Translations under genes and position numbers: made by a program
The notes under the pieces: generated by a model
Databases searched by the model: none
What the model was told of the DNA's origin: nothing
What the model saw: the letters and a program-made list of their open reading frames with translations, nothing else
Shown: one piece after another, positions 19,658 through 32,397 of the stretch
Numbering within the stretch: position 1 is the stretch's first letter
How the letters are laid out: each line of letters begins with the position of its first letter
NCBI RefSeq assembly: GCF_000208925.1
Contig: NW_001914903.1
Location: 1 to 64,000, forward strand
DNA: 64,000 bases
Direction of reading: 5' to 3'
From: Entamoeba histolytica HM-1:IMSS
Taxonomy: Eukaryota; Evosea; Mastigamoebida; Endamoebidae

Positions 19658-20491
19658 TTTATATTTTTTGTGTTTAACCCAATGATGTAGTGAAGAGTTT
19701 CTGATGAATAATAAAATAGCAAAAAAATGTGGATCTTTCGCATTCATCACAAAAGCTATTATATTTCAATGAATGAAACACTTGATCTCTGAGGGAAATG
19801 ATAATAATAATATTTTTTTAATAAGAAACCAATATTAATATTAATTATTCATTATCATATCATTAATTATAATCAAAAAATATATTACTTATATATCTTT
19901 TTAAATATTATTTGTTATTAATATAGTTATAATACTTTTTCTGTTTCCTATTTGTTTCTAAAGATGATTTGTTTATGCATATTAGTATTTACAACTTATT
20001 TTTGAATACATATTTTTAACTTGAGCTTAATAATGAGATAATACTTCCTTCTCTCTTATTGTAATAACTAAAAAATTTTTGTGAATTATTCATAGTATTA
20101 GACTAATAATCTTGAAGTTTTTTTTTGAAGTAATTCATCTATTGAATATATTTATATTAATATTATTGATATGTAATGTTTTTCAAGCACTTTAAAAAAA
20201 GTTTAGTTAGTAATTATTTAACTATTCATGCAATTTTCATATAAATTACAAAAAGTTGTTGTTTTATAAAATATTTTATATTCACTAAAATTCGGTAAAA
20301 AAAATTATTAATACTTTAATTCCTTTACATTAAAAAAAAAACAAATTTGTTGAGTTAGAATAATCTATTTTAATTAAACTTTAATAAAAAAGAATTTTGT
20401 TTAATTTTGAAAGACAAAAATAAATCTATAGAGTGAAATAGTCACACCCTTCTTTTCGTTAGACAGGTTTATTTTTAATACTTTAACTTTT
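19658..20491. other. 834-bp spacer between convergent genes
   Basis: AT-rich, without an ORF. The left part contains the snoRNA-like candidate at 19697-19799; nothing else recognised. Confidence 0.6.
19697..19799 (+). ncRNA. Possible C/D-box snoRNA
   Basis: A C-box-like CTGATGA at 19701 and a D-box CTGA at 19789-19792 lie about 85 nt apart. GTTTC just before the C box can pair with GAAAT after the D box (one G-T pair, two-base offset). The segment is more mixed in base composition than its AT-rich surroundings. No guide target was established, and short boxes arise by chance. Confidence 0.22.
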
Positions 20492-21175
20492 TTACTTTTT
20501 TGATAGTTTAACTAAGTAGTCTAATACATAGTCTTGCATTGATTTTTGAGAATGATTTGATAAGATAATATTTATGACAGTGGTTATATCAAAAGTAATA
20601 ATAAATAATGTTTTATCAACATTATTCATATATGGAAGAGTAAAATAAAGAATTATAAGGAATGGAAATTCATTAATAAAATCCATAGGGACAAATAGCC
20701 TAAATGGTTTAACAGGAATACCAAGACAATAACTTATAATTGGACCATACACATCTGAGCCATAACTTTTAAATAATGCATAAATTGAACAAATAAGAAA
20801 ATGATTTCCAGAGAAATATTTATCTGAGAAACTTAAAAAAGTGAAACACCCTGCCCTCATAGCCTTAACAGCCAAACAAAAGTCATCTATTAAAATATAT
20901 TTCTGTAATAAAGTAAAAACAAAGTTTGATTCGAGAATAACAGCTACTGATGTATGAACAACCATAATATACAAGCTAGTATTAACTTGATAATCAAAAA
21001 TAATTCCACTAAAGAACGTGTTACAATAAGCAAACAATACTGAAAGGAAAATCCTATGAGAAAAATTTTCATATTTTTGTAATGCTTTATGAATATGAAA
21101 TTGAGTTGCAATTGAATGAATAATTTGACAAATTGGATGTTGTAAATAAATACATATTTGTGGAATTTGGTTCAT
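20492..21175 (-). CDS. Multi-pass membrane protein, possibly TRIC-like
   Basis: 227 residues with about six hydrophobic segments (roughly 40-60, 68-90, 92-112, 120-140, 150-165, 172-195 and 200-215; boundaries uncertain). Order and some words resemble TRIC cation channels: a segment ending GIIFDYQVNTS where TRICs have ILADLLLGEP, then LAVKAMRAG near the conserved VAMKEV helix, then YGSDVYGPIISYCLG near the GSG segment. TRICs are ER or vacuolar potassium channels that balance calcium release. The resemblance is weak and the KEV lipid-binding motif is not intact, so the family call is tentative. The gene is complete and intron-free. Confidence 0.45.
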   Translation of the reverse strand: MNQIPQICIYLQHPICQIIHSIATQFHIHKALQKYENFSHRIFLSVLFAYCNTFFSGIIFDYQVNTSLYIMVVHTSVAVILESNFVFTLLQKYILIDDFCLAVKAMRAGCFTFLSFSDKYFSGNHFLICSIYALFKSYGSDVYGPIISYCLGIPVKPFRLFVPMDFINEFPFLIILYFTLPYMNNVDKTLFIITFDITTVINIILSNHSQKSMQDYVLDYLVKLSKK

Positions 21176-21691
21176 TTGAGAATTAAGTGAATTAAAACTA
21201 TTAGATTATTTCATTTAAACATTTAGAAATTTGCTTCACTATTTATGTTCTATAAATAGATTCTCTTTTAGAAGAATATTTAATATTCCATTTTGTTCCT
21301 TTGTTATAGATGTAGATGTACAGAATATCATATCATTTGAATAATAAACTAAAAGAAGAATAAAAAATATAAAATTAAATAAAAAAAAAGGAGTTGTGCT
21401 GAACTTTGACAATTATTATCAACAAAATTTATAGACTCTTTCTCAATTATTAAAAAAAAAGAAACAATAAATAACACAAAAAAATATATTATTAATGGAG
21501 AATTAAAGTTAGTCTATCTACTCATCAAATTAATAAAAAAACTACTTTTGTTTATGACTAACAATGAGTAATAACACTAAATTGAATGGTTTGTTACTAA
21601 TATATTGGTTTTCTATAAAAGAACTAACAAAATTTTAATAAAAAATCAAATAATAGTCTTAACAATCAAATTAGAATTGAAAAACTGGCAC
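21176..21691. other. 516-bp spacer
   Basis: Holds the promoter side of the membrane-protein gene and the 3' end of the Pol I A43 gene, both on the minus strand. AT-rich; no other gene seen. Confidence 0.55.
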
Positions 21692-22387
21692 TTATTCTAC
21701 TTTTAAAATTTTGCAATGAGAATCATTCATTTCACCTTCAATAATAGGTGGGTTATGGTTGAAATTCATTCCACGAATTTTAAAACGTGCTAATACATCA
21801 ATTTGTAATTTAGGTGATAGTCGTTCACGAACAAGATCAGTACTTACTTTTACATTAAAAATGCCATATACCAATAATGCTATATGGTCGAAACTTTTTT
21901 GACATACAGTAGCAACTAAACAAATAAATTAAATATCAAACACAATATAAAAAATATATATATAAAACAAACTCAAGTACGTATTGATTACTGGTCTAAA
22001 GACAATACAATTTAATTTTAAACGAATAGTAAGAATACCAGAATCAAAAGAAGTTTTAGTTTTTTCAGGAACTTTGAAGTTTTTATATGACATAATTATT
22101 CCTTGGAAAGTACCATTAACATAAGAAGTTAAAAGATAACTATCAATAATCTCTTGAATTGACCCTTTAATATTTTTTAAATGATGTGGATATAATGAAA
22201 TTGAAAATGGTAATTCACAATCAATAAATGGTGTTTTTTCATTTTCTGGAGATGCACGAAGACCATTTAATAAAATATCATATTTTGAAAGAATAGAGAT
22301 ATTGGTTGTGGGTCTAGTTCTTAATTCTTCAATGAAATTAGAGATTGCTTCAGTTGTTTCTTCTAATGAAATTTGTTTAACCTTCAT
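21692..22387 (-). CDS. RNA polymerase I subunit A43-like (Rpb7 family)
   Basis: Two exons (22387-21973 and 21915-21692) joined across a 57-nt GTTTGT...TAG intron give 212 residues. The N-terminal Rpb7-like region reads LPFSISLYPHHLKNIKG, then GTFQGIIMSYKNFKV, parallel to LGVPLAYDNIKV in human A43. LTIRLKLNCIVFRP (near residue 125) matches HLNIEADFVIFCP. Across the splice junction VINTYLIATVCQKSFDHIALLVYG lines up with QKLMGIVNKVSSSHIGCLVHG, confirming the intron. The A43 stalk binds Rrn3/TIF-IA for rRNA transcription. The protein lacks the long C-terminal tail of animal A43. Pol III Rpc25 is the alternative, but its N-terminal MF start is absent. Confidence 0.7.
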
Positions 22388-22498
22388 GTTTAAGTAGGTT
22401 TTAGTTATTTAAAGATGTATTCTAAAAATAAAAAAGGGCTTTTTTTTTTGTTTTTTCATAAAAATGAAATAAAAAATTAATGAAAATAATTCAATTTA

Positions 22499-23671
22499 TT
22501 GATGGAAGAGAAAAAGAAAATAGAATCTAAGCCTAATAATTGTCTTAGTAGAAAAGAAAGAAGAGAAGCTTTTAAAAAGAAAATTAAAGGTAGAAAAGAA
22601 ATGAAAAAGAATAGAATAAATCAATGTAAAGAACTTGTTGAACAAAAGATTGAGATTATTGATGGAATGAGATGGGTTGTTCCATATCTTTATTGGTTTG
22701 AAGTTATGGTTAAAGAGAGGTGGATTGGAAAAGAAATTAAAGAAATAATGAAAGAAGAATTTCATTATTCAGACGATGACATTACTAGAGCATTTGAAAA
22801 AGGGTTATTAAAAATTAAAAGAAATAATAATGAAATAAATGAGAATTGTATTGTTATACAAGGAGATATTTTATTAAATCAAATACATCGTCATGAATTA
22901 CCTGTTCCATATTTGTTACCAATTATTTATGAAGATAATGATGTTATTGTTGTCAATAAACCAAGTGGAATACCTACACATTCAGGAGGAAGATATACAG
23001 AAAATACAGTTATAAGAATATTAGAAAAAGAACGAAACATAAAATTGTTTGGAGTTCATCGATTAGACCGTTTGACAAGTGGAGTATTACTAATAGCTAA
23101 AAGTTCTGAAATAGCAAATGAAATACAACGTCATTTTATAAATGCATATAAAAAATATATTTGTAGGGTAATTGGTTATATGGATAGTTGTATTGTTAAT
23201 AAGCCTATTATTGAAACATCGTGTATTACTAAACAACGAGTTACTGTTGGTTGTGAAGGAAAAGCTTCAACTACTATTTTTGAACAAATTCAATATGATG
23301 AAAAAACTGATACAACTCTTCTTTGGGCTATTCCAAAAACAGGAAGGATGCATCAAATAAGAGTTCATTTAAGTTATGAAAATCATCCAATAGCGAATGA
23401 TTCAATGTATAGAAATAAAAACGAATATTGTACTCATTTTTCTATTCCAGAAAACTGGAAACAACCAGAATGTAAAGAATGTACTTCAGGAATTGAAATA
23501 CCTCAAGAAAATTTATGGTTGTCTTGTGTTGAGCTTTCAGTTGAATATCATGGCACAACGAAAACATTTATCTCCGAGATTCCAAAATGGGGAACAAAAA
23601 ACTATGATTGTAGTAAAGATCTCCAAGAATGGAGAACAGTTCATAACCAAATACTTTCAGAAGTTAATTAG
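22499..23671 (+). CDS. RluA-family tRNA pseudouridine synthase, Pus9/RPUSD2 type
   Basis: 390 residues. The catalytic motif HRLDRLTSG is at 187-195, with the nucleophilic Asp at 190. Before it come NKPSGIPTHSGGRY (near 158-171) and the Pus9-type leader VKERWIGKEIKEIM, FEKGLLKI and IHRHELPVP (near 127-137). After it comes KTGRMHQIRVHL. The leader and HRHELPVP distinguish Pus9/Rib2 relatives from bacterial RluA. Pus9-type enzymes convert U32 of tRNAs to pseudouridine. The Lys/Arg-rich first 50 residues may bind RNA. The head-to-head A43 gene starts only about 110 bp upstream. Confidence 0.9.
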   Translation: MMEEKKKIESKPNNCLSRKERREAFKKKIKGRKEMKKNRINQCKELVEQKIEIIDGMRWVVPYLYWFEVMVKERWIGKEIKEIMKEEFHYSDDDITRAFEKGLLKIKRNNNEINENCIVIQGDILLNQIHRHELPVPYLLPIIYEDNDVIVVNKPSGIPTHSGGRYTENTVIRILEKERNIKLFGVHRLDRLTSGVLLIAKSSEIANEIQRHFINAYKKYICRVIGYMDSCIVNKPIIETSCITKQRVTVGCEGKASTTIFEQIQYDEKTDTTLLWAIPKTGRMHQIRVHLSYENHPIANDSMYRNKNEYCTHFSIPENWKQPECKECTSGIEIPQENLWLSCVELSVEYHGTTKTFISEIPKWGTKNYDCSKDLQEWRTVHNQILSEVN

Positions 23672-23895
23672 AGTTATAATAAGTTGTTGGTAAATGATAT
23701 AAAAGAAATTTAAAAAAAAAGTTTGGTATGTCCAACTCCAAAACAAAACAAAATAATTTGCAGAAAACTAGCATATTTGAAACAATAATTGAAATACACT
23801 ATTGAAGGAAACTTTGTTTAGTTCCTGATTTTAGTAAAAAGTCAAAGAAAATTCATAATAAAGAAATGAATCTTAGTTCATCTTGATTCTTATTT

Positions 23896-24201
23896 ATGCA
23901 ACTGTACCAAGACTTACATCACTGTTTTATTTTTGATAAAAAAGAAACGAATCAAATATTTATCCCTTGTGCTTCTCATCCTTTACAATTAGATGATTCA
24001 TCATGTTCTAGTTCTTGTTCTTCTATTATACTTTCACCTATTGAAAGAAATTTTGTTCCTCCTCCTAGAAATTCAAATCCAATTTTAAATGATCCACTCT
24101 TTTGTCAGTTACATACTAACATTTCACCTTCAAATATGATTTGTTATTCAACAAGTATTTCTTCTGACTCTTCATTTGATGACTGTTTTATTTTTGAATA
24201 A
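23896..24201 (+). CDS. Small serine-rich protein of unknown function
   Basis: 101 residues with a Ser/Cys-rich centre (DDSSCSSSCSSI) and a Pro segment (FVPPPRNSNP), ending in an acidic SSDSSFDDCFIFE. Codon use resembles the neighbouring genes. It has no recognised domain, no signal peptide and no membrane segment. Ser runs next to acidic residues suggest phosphorylation, which is inference. Its short length leaves some doubt that it is coding. Confidence 0.45.
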   Translation: MQLYQDLHHCFIFDKKETNQIFIPCASHPLQLDDSSCSSSCSSIILSPIERNFVPPPRNSNPILNDPLFCQLHTNISPSNMICYSTSISSDSSFDDCFIFE

Positions 24202-24504
24202 TAGAGAAGATTGTATATTTCACTAATTTTAATATGAATAGGATATTCATTATTTATGATGTTTCTCACTTAAATTCCATCTGGTTGTTGATCTTTTTGT
24301 TTTATATTTTAAATTTTTGTTATTTGAAACAAGTTATTGAAATATAGGAACAATCTTGAAAAAAATTTGTAGATTTGATTACAAAAAATACTTCGAGAAA
24401 AACGTAAAAAAATGAAATGAAAGGGAAAAAAATAGAAAATAAGAGATAAGATATTAATAAGAATCTAAAAGCATCTCAAAAATTTTAAGGAGAAGTTAGA
24501 TTGT
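24202..24504. other. Promoter-side spacer of the DOCK gene
   Basis: AT-rich spacer of about 300 bp. No separate gene seen. Confidence 0.5.
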
Positions 24505-27500
24505 ATGACGCAGAAGTTGTTGCCTTCAGACTTAGAAGAAATCTTTGGGATTGACATCAACATAAAAGAAGTTAAGAAAAAAGAAGAAAATGAAACAAAA
24601 AAACCGAAGAAAATGAATGAGCAAAACCAAAAAATTTTACAAAAATTTGACGTTTGTTTAAAGGAGTTGATGTAAATAATAATTTTATGATAAATAAAAA
24701 AGGATAGATTTATTTATTTATTAGAGTTATGACACAGAACATAATGGAGAATTAGATGTATATCAATTAAAGAAGTATATTGAAAAAGAATTTAATATTT
24801 GTTTAACTGAAGAAACAATTAAATATCATTGTGGTCAAACATTCTTACAAAAAGCTTATAAAGTTCAACGAAGTGAATTTATTGCATTTCATAAATACAT
24901 TACATCTAATTTAAATGAAATAATGGTTTGTTTCAATTATTAAATATGTAATAATAAAAGAAAATAAAAGTATTTATTACTTTTAGAAAGAAAAAACAGG
25001 AAATATTTTTAATTCATTTGAAAATCAATTTGCTGATAAAACTGGCGTTGATATTCAATACAAGTATCTTGATAGAAATATTTTTACTATTTCTTCATTT
25101 GATAAACCACATGCACTTATTTCTCCACAACAACAACGTCCAAATGATAAATACCATCAAATTATTTACAACCAATTATTTAATCAGTCAATATCAATTT
25201 TTCAAACACCAAAAAAATATGTTAGTGTATTTGAAGGTAAAGAACCAACAAAAGTCTCATTATCATCTAATAATGAAGAGTTTAATGTTGACTCACTCAT
25301 TCAAACAGAAACACGTAAACCTGGTTCAAGAAAGAAAAAGAATAAATTTTTATTCCAAAATTTTAATGCTAAAATTACTTCAGATGAATTATTATATTCA
25401 ACAACATTATGTAACGCTCAACCTCGTCCTATTCAAGAATTATTAAAAGTAAGAAAACCTACTATTGTTAATATTACCAAATTTCAAATAAATATGACTA
25501 CCGATAATTTATATTGTAGAATGAGTTTATATGATAAAAATTATATTAAATTAACATCAGACTTCTATTTTACATTAACATCAGATGTTTTAAAAGATCA
25601 TATAAAAGAAAATAAACCACTTAATGTTCCATTAGTATCAATTCCTTTAAAAGAAGAATTTATTGGAGAAGAAGAAAATTATGTTGTGTTACAAGTTTAT
25701 AAACAAATGGATCCAAATATTGATTTTGCACGAGAAATTTTTAGTGACGAAGGTCAAAAAGAATTAAAAACTAAAAAGAAATATATTGATGGAATTAAAG
25801 AATCAACTCGTATCTTTGAACAAAAAGGAATGTTACAATTATTAATGTTTAGTGCTGCGTTAATTAAATTTAAACCAAAATATGATCCATTTAAATTAGT
25901 TAAACCAGTAGGAGATCCTAAAGATGTTGTTTCAATGATTAAAGATGTTGATAGAATGAAAACTTGTGGGTATTGGGAATTTTTATTTAAACCATCAAAA
26001 AAAGAAGATGTTCATTATGATGGATTTATGGTAACTAATACTCAAGATGGGACAAATGGGTCTCAATTTTGTACTATGACTGATTTATCTATTCAAGAGA
26101 AAGAGGATATTTTTATGGACTATGAAAATTTATTATTTGTTTATCCAACTGAAATTTGTCTTGGTAAAGAGAAAAAAAGAAATGGAGTTTGTGTTACTGT
26201 TTATCTAAGAGATAATGATAATGACAAATTTACTCCAGGTGTATCTAAACCAATGGCGGCTATTTATCCAATGGCTAATACTCCTATACAATCACTTACA
26301 AGGTCATTTACTACTGCTGTATCAGTAGACAAGATTGGTCATTTTATTGATGAAATTAAGATCCAATTGCCTTTCCCTTTAACTGATAAACACCATTTAT
26401 TATTTCATATCAAAGACATAAATTGTGAAGATGGAACAGAGGGAAGACATTTCTATGCTAAACTTCCATTATTAGATAATGGACAAATTATTGAAAATAA
26501 AGAACACACTGTCCAAATTATGAAAGAAATGACAAAAAAATATTTAAGTGTAATTGATAATTACGATGTAACAAAAGTTTATTTAAAGGTCAATATTCGA
26601 TTAGTCTCTACTATTTATCCTGAACATTCTTCAATTTCAAAATATTTATCAGGAACAGAAAGCATTAATAATATCATTACTGTTGATAGTAAATTGGATA
26701 TCCTTCATTTCTTTCCTTCTATTCTTCAAAAATGTCTAGAAGATGCTACTTCAGGAAAACAAGAAAGTCTTATTAAGTTATTTGAAATAGCCAATTTGAT
26801 TGAAAATAATAAAGAGATGTCTCAAGATCAAAAAGAAAAGTATCGAATATATAAGAGTCCAATAATACTCGATAGTATCAATCATTTTGTTTCATATAAA
26901 AGTGATGATGGGAGATATTATTGTCAAGTTATTACTTCATTACTACCAGTATTATTTGCTAAAAATGAGAATATTTGTAAAGAACGATTAAAATATAGTT
27001 GGGTTATTTATTCATTATTAATCAAGTCAATTATTGGATATTTAAAGGATTATAAAGCATTTGATGCTCCTAACTTTCATGATTTTTGTTTTAGTGAGCA
27101 AGGAAAATATGTTGGATTTAATTTATCTACAAATGTTTCTTTATGTTCTGAATTTATTTGTTATTGTTCAGACTTAGATATTGTAGAACTCAGTGTAATT
27201 AGAGACGCTAATTTGTTCTTTGCTGAATTCATTAGAGACTTAGCTATAATGTGGAGACATGATGAAATGGCAAAACTTGTTGATACTCATCTTGATCGTC
27301 TTTCAATGCTTAAAATACATGACCCAGAACAAGCAAATTTCCAACAATTACTTCGTCTTGAATTTATTTCAGTCTTAGCTGAAAGTGATAGGTTATATCA
27401 AATTAATGGACCACAATTACTTGAAATTAAAGAAATTAATAAATTAAATGATCAACTACAACAACGACACACTTTAATGTTTATTATATTAAGACAGTAC

Positions 27501-30500
27501 TTCCAATTAATATTAACTCATGATAAAACAATTAGTAAAATGGCATTACAAGAATTAATTAATATTATGAATAAATATGATCTTGATAAACAATTTTCAA
27601 CTCAAACAGAACGTGATAAATTCTTTAATATGATATTTCCATTTGTATTATTTATTCTTGATGATTCAGAAAAAATTAATGAATGGAAAGCAAAAGATTG
27701 TTTAGCAGATTTATATGATATTGAATCACTTTATGTTATTTTCTTCTTTATTCTTAAAAATTTAAAAGAAGAAACCGTTCAACAGTGGTTAGTTTCTGAT
27801 TTCCTTCCAAGTCTTCTTAATTCATTATTAACTCATATCAGAAAAGCATTATTATTATTTAGTAGATATCCAAACACATTTATTCCAAATACATCAAAAA
27901 CTTATATTAAGGAATTAATAACTATACTTAATGATATATCAAAAAGTGCCCCAAGTTCTAAAACCCCTTCACCTGGGCTAAACAGAAACCAATCATCAAC
28001 TAAATTACATCCAGGATTAGGACTTGGTGTTTCTGGAAGAAGATCATTATTATTAAAGAAACCTGTAGAAACAACATCTGAAGAAATTCCACAATCACCT
28101 AGAAAAGGAGAAAGGTCAAGTCCATCCTTAGATGGAACAAAAAAGATAACTGGGTTTATGGAAAGATCAGGAAATGCACAATTTTTAGCAGGAAGAAATA
28201 GGTCAAATTTGATGACATCATCAGAAAATAATACTAATACTGGTAGAGGTACTGAAGATGATTTAATTATTGACATTGCATTGATTTCAATGGATTTTGT
28301 TGAAACTACTATTGGAGTATTGGTAAATGAAGAAAATACTCAAGCACTTGAAAGAGCACAAGAAATTATTTCATCAGTACTTTTTGAAGTTAAACCAAAT
28401 GATAGTTATCTTATTAGTTTATACGAGTTTATAAGAACTATGATTATTACATATAAAGAATTCATTTTTAAAAGACCAAACAACTTAGCTTTGAACTTAC
28501 TGAAAAATTTATTGCGACTTTCTAATTCAGCTACTAAAAACCAAAAAAATTTTGCTAATAACTTAATTTTCATCTTTGCTAAAACAAATTTCATTGTTAC
28601 AGGAAATACAGTTTCTACAATAGTTAATGCTACAAGTGCTTTGTCAGAGCTTCAATTTAATGATGTTCATAGTATTGAAGAGTCAATTAAAGGTTTAGTT
28701 AATTTGGCAGAAAAGTATCATGATAACTTTAATAATAAACTTCAAAAATGCATTGAATTATCACTTAATGAAGGAGTTAGGAGAAATAAATCATTACAAC
28801 GAGTTCAACGATTATACAAAGCAATTGATGCAGGTGATCTTGATGTTTTTATTACATTTGTTTTAGAATGTATTAATGTATTAAATGGATTACTTGACTT
28901 TACAATAAATGCAGAACCAACAGTAATAAATGGATATATTGGAATGAAAAGAGAGTTAGTTAAAATGTTTAAAACAAATGAAAGTTCTAAAATGGTTAAA
29001 TGTTGGATAGAATTTATTGAAAGTAAAGCTATGAATATCAGTGAAACATTTAATTCATTCCTTGAAGAAAAAATTAAAGAAATCAACATTCAATATAATA
29101 ACTGTATTGAAAAAATCAATTTATTGGAAGGAAAGTGTGATACTAATGAAAAGGAAATGAAAGACTTAGAAGAAAAATGTAAGACTAATAAAAAAATTGG
29201 AGAACAATTATTAGACTGGGCAAAGAAATCACTCTCAATTGATAGTTGTGACTTAGAACCATTCGATGATGTTCAATTAATTAGAAAGATTGAAGAATTA
29301 GAAAAAGAACAAACAAAAAGAAGTAATGAAGTTAAAACTATGTTAGATGAATATACCTCATTTGATAAAACACTAACAACTTTTAAGTTATCTTCTAATC
29401 CATTATTCCCTGTTACGAGTCAAGAAATGAGTGATGGTGTTAGAAAAGTTCTTCAATTACATCAGTCACGAATTAAAGCTGTCAACAGTCATCTACAAAC
29501 AAGAACATCATATGACTCAGAAAAAGAAAGATATACTAGTAAAATACGTTCATTTGAAATGGTGATAGAAAGAAAATATTTTGATATTTGCGATGATATT
29601 ATGACATTACCATTTAATAAAATTTTCTTAAAAGAGTCTATAGATAAATTAAAAGGATTAAACCAAGTATATGTTAGTGATATTAATAAACTTACTCATA
29701 AGAAAGAAAAAGTTGGAGGATTAAAACCATCGTGGGAAATTGCTTATTGTAGTTGGGAAGAAAGTATTAGTTATGCTATATCAGTTGTGGAATGGTTAGC
29801 ACAATTAATTGAAAATGTTAAGAATAATGAAGAAAATATATTACAAATGAAGAAATGGTATGATAATGAACGAACATTTGTTAAAACAGTGATATCAGCA
29901 TATTTATGGGATGGATTATATATTTCATTAGATAAAGTTACCATGAGACAATCCAATGACTATTTGAACACTCTTACCAAAGTTTCACAATATTTATTGG
30001 ACCATGTCAAGGAAGCAGAAAAACAATATGAAGAGGCAAATCGTTTAATTGAAGAATTACGAAAAAGAAAGAAATTACCAATAGGATTTAAATATCTTCA
30101 AATGGTACAAAAAGAACATTTTCAAGAAGTAGAACCTTTAACAAAGCTATTTGTTGATAAATGGAAGGAAGAAGAGAAAGTTGAAAAAATTAGAAAAGAC
30201 TATGCAGCATTATTTGAAGAATTTTTTAATGAAACTGATAAAATTTGTAATACAGAACCATCAAAAGTTCCTGGTTCTGTTATTCAAAAAGTACAAAGTT
30301 TAAGAGATAAATTATTGATTTATGATGAACAGAAAATAGACAAGTTAAATCGATATTGTGACTTAAAAAGAAGTGAACAAACAGTTTGGGCTAGGTGTTC
30401 TGCTTTAGGTATTCCTGAAAAAGAGGTAAAACAAGAAAATAATGCTAATAAATCTCCAAGAAGTTCCATTTACCTATACAGTGGTAGAAGTCCTAGTCTT

Positions 30501-32120
30501 CAAACTCCACAAACTGGGTTCCAAAGAGGGTCAAGAAGAGGAGATGAAAATAAAGATATTATTGGATATTTTATTACAAATGAAGAAAATGTTAAACCAG
30601 ATTGTTTCTATGACCTTTCTGTTGGTCAAAGAGAAGCATTTGATAAAGACTTAAAGATTGTACAAGACGATATTGTAAAAATATTAAATAATTTGAATAG
30701 CCTCAATGAATTAAAGAATCAATCACAAGATCCACAATTTGTGCTTGGTCGATATTACCAATTTGCTATGGACTATGTTTCTGCACCTCAATTACACATG
30801 ACTTGGATCGCAAAATTAGCAAACGAACATAGAACAAAACAACAATTTGTTGAAGCAGGATTATGTGAAGTTCATTTAATACTTTTCATTCACCATTTAT
30901 TACCAAGTGAATTAGTGTCAATCAATGTTGATTCTTTAAAAACAACTTTTGGTAAATTTGTTAGAAATACTTCTGTTCCTCCTAATCCACAATTCACTGC
31001 TCACCTTACAGAAGAAATGATTCTTCAACATATTACTGCTGCATGTCATGATTTTGAGCAAGGTCATATGCCATGGTATGGATTAACTGTAGCATCCGTT
31101 GTTATTCCATATTACATTAAAAAGAATAAATACAAAGAATTAGGAAATATTCATGACTTTGTTAATAGAATGTATGATTCATTGATAAATCATAATGGTG
31201 ATGGTGTTGTACGGGATTATCTTCAATTTTATTATGTTAGATTATTTGGAAAAGTATTTGGACCAGAGTTAAATAGATGTTCCTTCGTTTATTCTTCAAC
31301 AAAAGAAAAAATGTCATATTTATTAAAAGAAGTCACTGATATTCTTCCACCATCTTTCACTGGGGAAAAACATATTTTACGTTCATTAGATCAAGTCAAT
31401 GATACTGTATTGAACGCACCAGATAATGAATGTTATATTCTTTGGACTCAAGTCCAACCAGTCTATGATAATGGAGACTTTATTCAATATAGCTCAACAT
31501 TTAATTTTGATGAGTTATGTGTTAATAGAGAAGAAGGAGAAGAAATATTATCAACATCAAATGCTCCAGCATTGAGTTTGTTTAAAAAGAGAACAGTCTT
31601 ACAAACAGATTTTGTATTACCTAGTTTATTAAAAAGACAAAGTGTTATTAGTCAAAGTGTTGTTTATTTAACTCCAATAGAAATAATTATTGAAGAAATT
31701 CAAAAGAGAAAGAAAAATATTGATTACTTCCTTTCAGAAAGTAAAAAATTCTTTGGAGAAGTTGCTTTTGATATTATAAGTTTCTTACAGAAGAGTATTG
31801 GGGATTATTTCTTTGGTTTAAATGACAGTCCAGTTGGTAAGTCAAATATCTTTAATACCATGAAAATTATTGATGTTTTAGATATTTTTTATAAAGACCT
31901 AGACCGTTTTGACATGGTGTTATACAATAAATTGTTTGATATTTTAAAAGAATCTACTAATTGTTGTTCTGAAGCTCTTGCAGTCATTAAAGAGAATTCA
32001 AAAATTAGAAAGAGTAGTGCTAATTTAGAAAAGATTGAACGTGAATTACCAAGAATTGATAGAGTTCTTGATGATATAGAAAAGAGATTAGAAGAGAAAA
32101 AGGAGGATGTCATTGCATAA
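24505..32120 (+). CDS. DOCK-family guanine nucleotide exchange factor with N-terminal EF-hand
   Basis: Exons 24505-24651, 24725-24925 and 24987-32120 join in phase 0 across two GTTTGT...TAG introns (73 and 61 nt) and encode 2493 residues. An EF-hand-like loop spans the first splice (KFDSYDTEHNGELDVYQ, residues 48-64). The C2-like DHR-1 is at about 495-710 (NLLFVYPTEICLG, then TVYLRDND). A Ser/Pro-rich linker lies near 1110-1200, a coiled coil near 1480-1520, and the DHR-2 GEF domain in the last 500 residues (QLHMTWIAKLANEHRTKQQF, then EAGLCEVHLILFI near 2070, and YILWTQVQPVYDN near 2265). DOCK proteins activate Rac/Cdc42 through DHR-2 and bind phosphoinositides through DHR-1. A Rac GEF would act on the amoeba's actin-driven motility and phagocytosis (inference). 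Confidence 0.92.
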
Positions 32121-32397
32121 TAATTCATAGGCATTCTGTTTTATTCAATTGATTTTTAATTTCAAAATAATATTGTTTTATAATTTTTATTGTTTAATAA
32201 TCCAAAATACAAACAGGTAATAATAAAACACTTTTATAAATTCATTATTATATGAATTGAAGAATATTTTTAGTCGTTTATTAATTTATGGATAATTATG
32301 GATGAAACGACTTTGTATTTTTGTGATTGTTTTTGTATCATTAAAATAAAAAAAAAATAAAATAAAAACTAAAAAAAACATAAAAAAATTTATATAT

